A stretch of 6,351 nt of DNA. It comes from Rhizobiaceae bacterium. Its GTDB lineage: Bacteria; Pseudomonadota; Alphaproteobacteria; Rhizobiales; Rhizobiaceae. Position 1 is the stretch's first letter, and each line of letters starts with the position of its first letter. The notes beneath the pieces were generated by a model, which was not told where the DNA came from, did not search any database, and saw nothing but the letters and a program-made list of their open reading frames with translations. The position numbers were made by a program, and so were the translations under genes. Below are positions 1 through 5,887 of this stretch, in pieces. The DNA is taken from positions 1 to 6,351 of the forward strand of contig JAGWJK010000270.1 of the NCBI GenBank assembly GCA_028865845.1. The letters run 5' to 3'.

Positions 1-361
1 TGAATTTGATGGCCAAGGCCCGGTTCATCGATAGCATTTGCCCTGTCCGATGTGGTCGGCATCCTTGGATTTGATTGATGCAGCAGAAGATTGAGGAGGG
101 TCGAAAACCGATTGTTTCACGGCAGGCACGGACGCAGCCGGTTTTCGATCGCGAGCGAGCCGCCCGTTTGCGTTATTGGTCTCGAAGTGCCGGCGCGCGG
201 CCATCAATGTGAAGCGGTCACAATTGTCACTTGACCGTGTTGTCAGCGAAAGGACGCTCACCTCTTCTTGACGGACGGAAACTCTCCGTTACCTACCCGT
301 TTGTATAGCTTGAATTCCCCTGCGGATCGTCAAATCATGACTTCAATCGGGAGCCAAACGG
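1..361. other. Left-edge non-coding region upstream of the small orphan gene
   Basis: I find no supportable gene here. The only longer open frame, on the minus strand at 25-261, is rich in Ser, Ala, Arg and Asp, has no recognisable domain and no clear ribosome binding site, so I do not call it. The right part probably carries the promoter of the gene at 362. TTGACC (231-236) and TTGACG (268-273) resemble -35 boxes, but neither has a good -10 box at 17 bases, so no promoter is assigned. An inverted repeat with arms CGGTCA (215-220) and TGACCG (232-237) overlaps the first of these and could be an operator. Confidence 0.5.
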
Positions 362-583
362 ATGTCAACTTACGAAGAAAAGCGCAGGTTTCAATGTGAG
401 AGCGATGCCGGCAAAACCTATGTCGTCATCGAGCAGATGCGCGTCTCGTCGCGGATCGCAATCCAGAAGACGGATTACATCACCGACGACGGCGAGATCG
501 TCACGAGACTGGATGACGGGCACTTTCTGATCCTTCTGAGAGACGAAGTGCTGAGCATTCGCGACGAACAGCGTGAGCATTGA
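362..583 (+). CDS. Small conserved-type hypothetical protein, 73 aa
   Basis: I cannot assign a function. The ATG is preceded by GGAG (350-353) with 8 bases of spacing, a good ribosome binding site. The product is 73 residues, soluble and charged, with no signal peptide, membrane segment or cysteine pair; its single Cys is residue 12. It begins with a Phe-Gln-Cys-Glu-Ser segment and GKTYVVIEQ (about residues 17-25). It ends with the pattern DDGE-x(6)-DD-x-x-F-x-I (about residues 42-57), which suggests a compact beta-rich fold. From memory this resembles small rhizobial hypothetical proteins that carry a 'DG-x-x-V ... D-x-x-x-F-x-I' ending; that resemblance is unverified. It stands alone: the next gene is convergent, about 150 bases away. 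The frame is complete and translation signals are good, so it is probably real. The longest antisense frame over it (365-580) is a shadow. Confidence 0.7.
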   Translation: MSTYEEKRRFQCESDAGKTYVVIEQMRVSSRIAIQKTDYITDDGEIVTRLDDGHFLILLRDEVLSIRDEQREH

Positions 584-734
584 TCAGCAAATTGCGCCGA
601 AGAGGTCATGGACGGGCCGGCAGTTGCGCTGCCCCGAATGGTGACTTTTGTGCGTGACACACCAACAGCGCCTCGGTCAGGTCAATAGAGCGGCCATGAG
701 CGTGGTCAGAATCCACTTATCTTTCCTGTAGTTA

Positions 735-1865
735 TCAAAGCGTTCCAGAAGCGGCTCGTCTCAGCGTGATGACCGTCAGCTCGGAGGGCCTGCCGAGACG
801 CAGGGCGAAGCCGGGCCAGAGGCCGGTGCCGTTGTTGACGTAGAGCTGCATGCCAGCGACATCGTAGAGGCCGGATACGAAGCCGTTGTTGCCGCGCGCA
901 ACCAGCCGGTCGAGGCCCCAAACCATGCCGCCATGCGTGTGCCCGGATAGCTGCAACGCGACCCCCGCCTTGGAGGCCCGCGCTACCATTCTCGGCTGAT
1001 GATCGAGGAGAATGATTGGCGCGCCTTCGGGTGCGCTCCGCAAGGCTGCGGCGAGGTCCGGCTTCGGAAATCTGCTTCTGACCGCGGCAAGATCGGTCAG
1101 CCCAGCAACGACAAGGCGAGCATCGTCGCGTTGGATGACCGCATGACGGTTCGTCAGCATCTGGATGCCGAGGCTGGCGTCGTGCTGCATCCAGTCTTCG
1201 TATCCGAAGAAATATTCGTGATTTCCCGGGATTGCATAGACACCATCGCGCGCCCGCAGCTTTGCGAGCGGCGCGATGTCGGCGCGGCGATTTTCGAGGC
1301 TGCCGTCAATGAAATCGCCCGTGATGGCGATAAGATCGACGTCGAGAGCGTTGGCCTTGGAAACGACCTTTTCGGCCCACGCCGCCGGAAACAGCCTGCT
1401 GATGTGAAGATCGGTCAATTGCAGAAGCCGGTATCCCTCAAATTCCGGGGGAAGACCCGCTATGGCGATCTCAACGTTTTTCAACGGAGGAACGCGTATT
1501 GCCTGCATGACGCCCCAACCGGAAAGGGCAAGGGCTATCGCGCCGATCACATAGCGAACCTCGGGCGGAACGCTCGGAAATTGGCCATCGACCAACATGA
1601 ACAGCAGCGAAACTGCGTCCAGTGCGAGCTGGAATATCGCAAGCAGCACGGTCGCGCCAAAAAGCAGATTGAAAAGGATCACCAGCGGTCGAGGATATTC
1701 CGGCGCAAAGACCGAACCCGAGGAGATGCGGTTGATCGTGAGATGCTGGGAAGCCACCAGCAGAACGGCCGCGACCGCGACCTTGGCGGGGATGATCCAA
1801 GGCAGAGGAATGAGGAAGCGAAGGAGGACGACGAGCCAGGGAAGACCGAGGATGAAATGGAACAT
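735..1865 (-). CDS. Membrane-anchored calcineurin-like metallophosphoesterase
   Basis: A predicted two-metal phosphoesterase of the calcineurin-like superfamily (YkuE-like branch), anchored in the inner membrane. Numbering from the longest frame (ATG at 1946, 403 aa), hydrophobic segments lie at about 29-48, 51-66, 86-118 and 131-150, giving around four membrane spans. The catalytic domain carries the ordered family motifs: LTDLH (Asp179, His181), GDFID (Asp211), GNHE (Asn242, His243), LDHQP (His316) and SGHTHGG (His336, His338). All metal ligands look intact. Substrate is unknown; homologues include lipid-processing and general phosphodiesterases. I prefer the start at 1865 (376 aa), because the protein then opens directly with the hydrophobic MFHFILG segment. 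The extra 27 residues from the 1946 start are polar and lack any family feature. Neither start has a strong ribosome binding site. The gene lies downstream of transketolase on the same strand and could be its second cistron, though hairpins lie between them. The long plus-strand frame over it (999-1904) is a shadow. Confidence 0.88.
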   Translation of the reverse strand: MFHFILGLPWLVVLLRFLIPLPWIIPAKVAVAAVLLVASQHLTINRISSGSVFAPEYPRPLVILFNLLFGATVLLAIFQLALDAVSLLFMLVDGQFPSVPPEVRYVIGAIALALSGWGVMQAIRVPPLKNVEIAIAGLPPEFEGYRLLQLTDLHISRLFPAAWAEKVVSKANALDVDLIAITGDFIDGSLENRRADIAPLAKLRARDGVYAIPGNHEYFFGYEDWMQHDASLGIQMLTNRHAVIQRDDARLVVAGLTDLAAVRSRFPKPDLAAALRSAPEGAPIILLDHQPRMVARASKAGVALQLSGHTHGGMVWGLDRLVARGNNGFVSGLYDVAGMQLYVNNGTGLWPGFALRLGRPSELTVITLRRAASGTL

Positions 1866-1965
1866 CAATATGCGCTTTTCAAAAAATCCGAGAGCGCACC
1901 TTGAATGGCTGCCCTTTCCCTTGGGGAGGACCAAGAACATGGTCATCGGGCAGCTTCAGCACAAG

Positions 1966-1993
1966 GGCTGCCTCGCAGGCAGCCGGCGAGGCA
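1966..1993 (-). terminator. Overlapping hairpins between tkt and the phosphoesterase (weak terminator or attenuator-like)
   Basis: Two perfect 8-bp stems compete for the same bases. One pairs 1966-1973 (GGCTGCCT) with 1977-1984 (AGGCAGCC) around a 3-base loop. The other pairs 1969-1976 (TGCCTCGC) with 1986-1993 (GCGAGGCA) around a 9-base loop. They cannot form together. On the minus transcript they lie after the tkt stop and before the phosphoesterase start. Neither is followed by a proper U-tract, only CCCUUGUG, so intrinsic termination would be weak. A third, 6-bp hairpin (2043-2048 with 2056-2061) overlaps the tkt stop codon. The structures are seen directly; a regulatory role is inference. 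Confidence 0.35.
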
Positions 1994-2056
1994 CATTTGT
2001 CACTGATAAGCCGATGCTCGAAGGCGGTTCGGCATCTTCCAGGCTGAAGAGGATGT

Positions 2057-4087
2057 TCAGCTCAGATTGCCGATGGCCTTCCTGCCGGCGCGGACGACGG
2101 CATCCGTGGTGATGTCGAATTTCTTGTAGACATCATCGATTTTGCCGGACGCTCCGAAATCGTGCATGCCGACAAACTCGCCGTCGAGGCCGAGGTAACG
2201 ATCCCAGGAATCCTCCACGCCAGCCTCCACGGCGACCCTCGCACGCGTCTTGCCGATGACTTTCTTCTTGTAGTCAATATCCTGCTGCTCGAACAGCAGC
2301 CGGCACGGCATGGAGACCACGGCGGTCCGCACGCCTTCCCTCTGAAGAATGGCGCGGGCCTCGACCGCCAGATGCAGTTCGGAACCGGTGGCGAAGATCG
2401 TCAATTGCCGTTCTCCGCCTTCGGCTTCCAGGAGCACGTAGGCACCTTTTGCGGAAAGGTTCTCTCCCGAGGGCTCTCTTCGCAGCAGCGGCATGGGCTG
2501 GCGAGACAGCGCGATCAGGGCAGCTTCGCGCGGCCTGTCCATGATCGCCTCCCAGCATTCGGCCGTTTCGATCGGATCGCCGGGTCTGTATACTGCAAGC
2601 CGCGGTATGGCCCGCAGTGCACTCAAATGTTCGATCGGTTGATGGGTCGGTCCGTCTTCGCCAAGTCCGATCGAATCGTGGGTCATAACGAAGATGGTGC
2701 GGATTTCCATCATCGCGGCAAGTCTGATCGACGGACGGCAATAGTCCGAAAAAGTCATGAACGTTCCGCCGTAGGGGATGAGCCCGCCGTGAAGTGCGAG
2801 GCCGTTCATCGCCGCCGCCATGCCATGCTCGCGAACGCCGTAGTGGATGTACGAACCCTGGTACTGGCCCGGCTTGATCTCCACCTGGTTCTTCGCCTTG
2901 GTATTGTTCGACGGCGTCAGGTCCGCGGAGCCTCCCAGAAGCTCGGGTATGGCATCGAAGAGATGGTTTAGCGTGATACCGCTTGCCTGGCGCGTGGCTA
3001 GATCTTTCTCCGAGGCAAGCAATTCCTTCTTTGCCTCGGCGATAGCCGATCGCCAGCCATCCGGAAGCGCGCCCTTCATCCGGCGATCGAAATCGCTCTT
3101 GCCGGCGTCTGCCGTGCGTTTGGCCCAGGCCGTTCGTTCAGAGCGGCCCTTCGCGCCGATCTGCCGCCAGGCGTCGAGAAGGTCCTTGGGGATTTCGAAG
3201 GGCGGAGATTTCCAGCCGAGAATCTCACGGGCGCCGGCGATCTCTTCCTCGCCAGGGGCGTCGCTGTGCGCTTTCTGGGTTCCCGCTTTGGTTGGAAATC
3301 CGAAGCCGATGATGGTCTTGCAGGCGATCAGCGACGGGCGGTCGGTGACCTTCTTTGCCTCGATGATGGCAGCGCGTATGGCGTCGGTGTCATGGCCGTC
3401 GATCTTCTGGACATGCCAGTTGGCGGCCAGAAAGCGAGCCGGCTGATCGTCGGACTCTGCAAGACTTGTCGCGCCATCGATCGAGATCGAATTGTCGTCC
3501 CAGAAGGCGATCAGCTTTCCAAGCTTCAGATGGCCGGCAAGAGAAATGGCCTCGTGGCTGATGCCTTCCATGAGGCAGCCATCACCGAGAAAGACATAGG
3601 TATGATGATCGACGAGCTGATCGCCGAAGGACGCGTTCATGATGCGCTCGCCAAGCGCCATGCCGACCGAATTGGCGATCCCCTGGCCGAGTGGTCCGGT
3701 CGTCGTCTCGATGCCGGTTGCGTGGCGATATTCCGGGTGACCGGCCGTCTTGCTGTCGATCTGCCGGAAGCGCTTGATCTGCTCGATCGTCATGTCCTCG
3801 TAGCCTGTAAGGTACAGCAGGCTGTAGAGCAGCATCGAGCCATGACCGTTCGAGATCACAAAACGATCCCGATCGAACCAGTGGGGATCGGCTGCGTCGA
3901 ACTTCATGAATTCCGAGAAAAGCACTGCCGCGATATCCGCCATCCCCATGGGCATGCCGGGGTGGCCGCTCTTCGCCTGCTGCACGGCGTCCATCGACAA
4001 AAACCGAATGCAATCCGCCATGTCCCGCAGATGTTGATCCTTGGGAGCTGGCACGGTCTTACGGGGCTGGGTGGGAATGTCGGACAT
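2057..4087 (-). CDS. tkt: Transketolase
   Basis: A complete thiamine-diphosphate transketolase of 676 aa (E. coli TktA is 663). It moves a two-carbon ketol unit between sugar phosphates, for example xylulose-5-P plus ribose-5-P to sedoheptulose-7-P plus glyceraldehyde-3-P, in the cytoplasmic non-oxidative pentose phosphate pathway. Visible motifs in order: SGHPG (His42), SNGHGS (His82), the ThDP/Mg motif GDG (168-170) with Glu174 and the DDN at 197-199, a conserved His at 274, GGSADL (385-390) after Arg366, REHGM with the cofactor-activating Glu420, THDSIGLGEDGPTHQP (His470, His482), and SRQ with Arg529. All expected cofactor and substrate residues are present. The ATG at 4087 follows AGGA (plus-strand 4096-4099) with 8 bases of spacing. 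The gene diverges from thyA. Unlike many tkt genes of alphaproteobacteria it has no gap-pgk genes downstream here, so it could be one of two paralogues in the genome; that is inference. Confidence 0.97.
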   Translation of the reverse strand: MSDIPTQPRKTVPAPKDQHLRDMADCIRFLSMDAVQQAKSGHPGMPMGMADIAAVLFSEFMKFDAADPHWFDRDRFVISNGHGSMLLYSLLYLTGYEDMTIEQIKRFRQIDSKTAGHPEYRHATGIETTTGPLGQGIANSVGMALGERIMNASFGDQLVDHHTYVFLGDGCLMEGISHEAISLAGHLKLGKLIAFWDDNSISIDGATSLAESDDQPARFLAANWHVQKIDGHDTDAIRAAIIEAKKVTDRPSLIACKTIIGFGFPTKAGTQKAHSDAPGEEEIAGAREILGWKSPPFEIPKDLLDAWRQIGAKGRSERTAWAKRTADAGKSDFDRRMKGALPDGWRSAIAEAKKELLASEKDLATRQASGITLNHLFDAIPELLGGSADLTPSNNTKAKNQVEIKPGQYQGSYIHYGVREHGMAAAMNGLALHGGLIPYGGTFMTFSDYCRPSIRLAAMMEIRTIFVMTHDSIGLGEDGPTHQPIEHLSALRAIPRLAVYRPGDPIETAECWEAIMDRPREAALIALSRQPMPLLRREPSGENLSAKGAYVLLEAEGGERQLTIFATGSELHLAVEARAILQREGVRTAVVSMPCRLLFEQQDIDYKKKVIGKTRARVAVEAGVEDSWDRYLGLDGEFVGMHDFGASGKIDDVYKKFDITTDAVVRAGRKAIGNLS

Positions 4088-4553
4088 GGTCTCGTTCCTC
4101 TCGATCTGCCGCCTCAGGTCGCTCTCGATACCACCTCGGTCGAGATGCCTCTTCCATCGTCTGAAGCTAGGGCAGAGTTTGAAACAAGGAATAGGCGTTT
4201 TTGAATCCTTTGGGCCCGGAATTGCTGCAGGTTCGCGAGGCTAAAGACGGTGCGCGGAAAACGGCTTGGATTGGCGACGCAAGATGGAATCGCATCGAAG
4301 CTCCGTCATCATCTTCCTTGACGAGATTGAGCTCTCTCAGTGGCCGGGCGTTACCTTTCCGCCCATGGCATTCCTTTTCGAAATGGAGTTCATGTTCTTG
4401 GTCTTAAGCATCTGGCGGAAAATCCTTTTTCCACCCCGGCTGAACGCCGTCATCGCTAGCAACCCAAAGCTTCTCCCCCATTATTTGGCGCTGGCCTATT
4501 GCTTCCGAATCTCCCCGTTGTCAGACTCATCGGCAAATCACAGGAATCTGGAA
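4088..4553. promoter_or_regulatory. Divergent control region between tkt and thyA
   Basis: These 466 bases separate two divergent genes and must hold both promoters. The thyA reading frame stays open upstream to an ATG at 4266. The added 96 residues show no ThyA homology and only a chance-looking hydrophobic stretch, while the real ThyA N-terminus and its ribosome binding site lie at 4554, so I treat the whole region as non-coding. I could not find a convincing -35/-10 pair for either gene. The best on the plus strand is TTGGTC (4398-4403) with AATCCT 17 bases on, which is poor. GANTC methylation sites occur at 4203, 4287, 4507, 4524 and 4544. Confidence 0.55.
4507..4548. promoter_or_regulatory. 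Cluster of three GANTC (CcrM-type) sites before thyA
   Basis: GAATC (4507-4511), GACTC (4524-4528) and GAATC (4544-4548) lie within 42 bases and end 5 bases before the thyA ATG; the last overlaps the ribosome binding site. GANTC is the target of the cell-cycle methyltransferase CcrM in alphaproteobacteria, where promoter methylation state can tune transcription of some genes. The sites are seen directly; that they regulate thyA is inference. Confidence 0.4.
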
Positions 4554-5486
4554 ATGGCCCGTCACCCCGAATATCAGTATCTGGACCTGATCGAGCATGT
4601 TCTCGAAAAAGGCGATCGCAGGATCGATCGCACCGGCGTCGGCACGTTGTCGGTATTCGGCGCCATGATGCGTTTCGATCTCTCCGACGGGACGTTCCCG
4701 GCCTATACGACCAAGCGCGTCTTCTGGAAGACTGCCGTCAAGGAGATGCTCTGGTTCCTGACCGGCCAGACCAATATCCAGTCGCTCCTGAAAGACAATG
4801 TTCGCATCTGGACGGACTGGCCGCTGGACAAATACCGGAAGGCCACGGGAGAGGACGTTTCGCAGGAGGATTTCGAGGATCGAATCCTCGCCGACGACGC
4901 CTTTGCGCTCAAGTGGGGCGATCTCGGACCCGTTTACGGCAAGCAGTGGCGCCGATGGGTCGATGCCAACGGCAAGGAGCACGACCAGATCGCAACAGTG
5001 ATCCAGACGTTGAAAACGAATCCGTCCAGCCGGCGGATGCTTTTCCACGCCTGGAACGTTGGCGAGCTGGACCAGATGGCGCTAAGCCCGTGCCATATGA
5101 CCTATCAATTCCACGTGAGCGGACTCGGCGACGCCTCGAGCGAAAAGTCGGGCGCAAGGCCGAAGCTTTCGCTTCTGGTCGGCCAAAGATCCTGCGATCT
5201 CGGTCTCGGCAATCCCTTCAACATCGCGCAGGAGGCGGCCCTCGTGCATATGGTTGCGCAGCAGGTCGATATGACGCCGGGAGAGTTGATCTGGGTGGGT
5301 GGAGATACGCATCTCTATCTCAATCACATGGAGATGGCTCAAACGTTGCTCAGCCGCGAGCCCCGACCGTTTCCGAAGCTTCGCCTGCTGCGGCGGCCGG
5401 ACTCCATCGACGGCTATACGATCGATGATTTCGAGGTCACCGGATACGATCCGCACCCAACCATCGAAGCGCCCGTGGCAGTGTGA
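4554..5486 (+). CDS. thyA: Thymidylate synthase (ThyA)
   Basis: A complete classical thymidylate synthase, 310 aa. It methylates dUMP to dTMP with 5,10-methylenetetrahydrofolate, releasing dihydrofolate, in cytoplasmic pyrimidine synthesis. Key residues are all visible: Arg26 for phosphate, the EMLWFLTGQTN helix (from Glu64), GDLGPVYGKQWR (122-133) with Tyr128, Arg160/Arg161, the catalytic Cys180 in SPCH, QRSCD (Arg212, Ser213, Asp215), PFN (Asn223) and GGDTHLYLNH (His253, Tyr255), ending in the typical GYDPHP...APVAV. It is about 46 residues longer than E. coli ThyA (264 aa). The extra length is an insert at about 92-120 before GDLGPVYG, as in longer family members, and a loop at about 190-203. 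The residue before QRSCD is Gly210 where E. coli has Tyr. The start at 4554 is chosen because AGGA (4542-4545) sits 8 bases upstream and the family N-terminus begins there. A longer frame to 4266 is rejected. No folA (dihydrofolate reductase), its usual partner, follows within the window. Confidence 0.97.
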   Translation: MARHPEYQYLDLIEHVLEKGDRRIDRTGVGTLSVFGAMMRFDLSDGTFPAYTTKRVFWKTAVKEMLWFLTGQTNIQSLLKDNVRIWTDWPLDKYRKATGEDVSQEDFEDRILADDAFALKWGDLGPVYGKQWRRWVDANGKEHDQIATVIQTLKTNPSSRRMLFHAWNVGELDQMALSPCHMTYQFHVSGLGDASSEKSGARPKLSLLVGQRSCDLGLGNPFNIAQEAALVHMVAQQVDMTPGELIWVGGDTHLYLNHMEMAQTLLSREPRPFPKLRLLRRPDSIDGYTIDDFEVTGYDPHPTIEAPVAV

Positions 5487-5538
5487 TTCCACCCGATATT
5501 CACAATCGCCAAAGCAGGCCTTTCTTTCATGAAATGGA

Positions 5539-5590
5539 CGACGGACCAGCCGCCATCGGACGGTCCGTCGCGAATGCTCGATCCGTTTTT
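5539..5590 (+). terminator. Possible terminator of thyA
   Basis: A 9-bp perfect stem pairs CGACGGACC (5539-5547) with GGTCCGTCG (5562-5570). Inside the loop a further CCG/CGG pairing is possible (5550-5552 with 5557-5559). It starts about 50 bases after the thyA stop. The T-run (TTTTT, 5586-5590) follows only after a 15-base gap, so it is not a textbook intrinsic terminator. It may instead be a transcript-stabilising stem or work with Rho. Confidence 0.45.
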
Positions 5591-5654
5591 CGCCGACACA
5601 AAAAATAAATAACTGGGCGTTACCGATGTGTGGATCGTTGCGGGAGGGAAGGTG

Positions 5655-5666
5655 CCTTGCGCAAGG
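5655..5666. promoter_or_regulatory. Perfect 12-base palindrome, candidate operator for the aldolase gene
   Basis: CCTTGCGCAAGG reads the same on both strands. The TTGCGCAA core with a central CG is the kind of symmetric site used by LacI-type sugar regulators, which often control carbon-metabolism genes. It lies about 220 bases before the aldolase start, in a region that should hold its promoter. The palindrome is seen directly; operator function and regulator class are inference. Confidence 0.25.
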
Positions 5667-5887
5667 ACGGTTCGGACGCGTGCGGCTATTGATTTTCCTT
5701 TTGTTCGGACTGGACAATGCCTTGGCGCTCTGATCCTTAAGCAGGTAAGCTCAGGCGTTCCGATGTCTTTGAGTGCGGCGAAATGGACGAATCGAAATCG
5801 CCGTATCCAAGAGCATAGCTTTGGACGGGCCAGAGATTTTAACGCGCTGGAATCGCCTGCGGGGGCGAAATGTTAAAGGAGAGAGAC

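Larger units (their letters stand above)
5487..5887. other. Intergenic region between thyA and the aldolase gene
   Basis: No supportable gene lies in these 401 bases. An 82-codon frame at 5628-5876 has no ribosome binding site, no recognisable domain and atypical composition, so it is rejected. The left part holds a hairpin that may end the thyA transcript. The right part should hold the aldolase promoter and leader, including a 12-base palindrome at 5655-5666, two GANTC sites (5789, 5850) and a small 5-bp hairpin (5853-5857 with 5864-5868) just before the aldolase ribosome binding site. I could not identify a clear -35/-10 pair. Confidence 0.5.

Noticed and set aside
25..261. 78-codon minus-strand frame near the left edge
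   Set aside because: No ribosome binding site, biased composition and no recognisable motif.
651..760. Possible transposase C-terminal remnant on the minus strand after the phosphoesterase
   Set aside because: One frame gives a short Arg/Lys/aromatic stretch that vaguely recalls insertion-sequence ends, but it is under 30 codons, matches no motif I can name, and has no terminal repeats or target duplication.
999..1904. 301-codon plus-strand open frame
   Set aside because: It is antisense to the metallophosphoesterase, whose ordered metal-binding motifs are intact. The plus-strand translation is charged and featureless, a common shadow in GC-rich DNA.
2162..4204. Long plus-strand frames opposite transketolase (2162-2971, 2847-3446, 3266-4204)
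   Set aside because: They overlap each other and lie antisense to a full-length, motif-complete transketolase; no domain is recognisable in them.
4499..5428. 309-codon plus-strand frame overlapping thyA in another frame, and minus-strand frames at 4527-5048 and 5082-5717
   Set aside because: Arg/Gly/Ser-rich shadow translations over a well-supported ThyA coding region.
5525..5534. Palindrome TTTCATGAAA after thyA
   Set aside because: A 10-base palindrome downstream of a stop codon, with no promoter or gene start near it, is readily explained by chance.
5628..5876. 82-codon plus-strand frame before the aldolase
   Set aside because: No ribosome binding site and no recognisable motif; the region is better explained as the aldolase promoter and leader.
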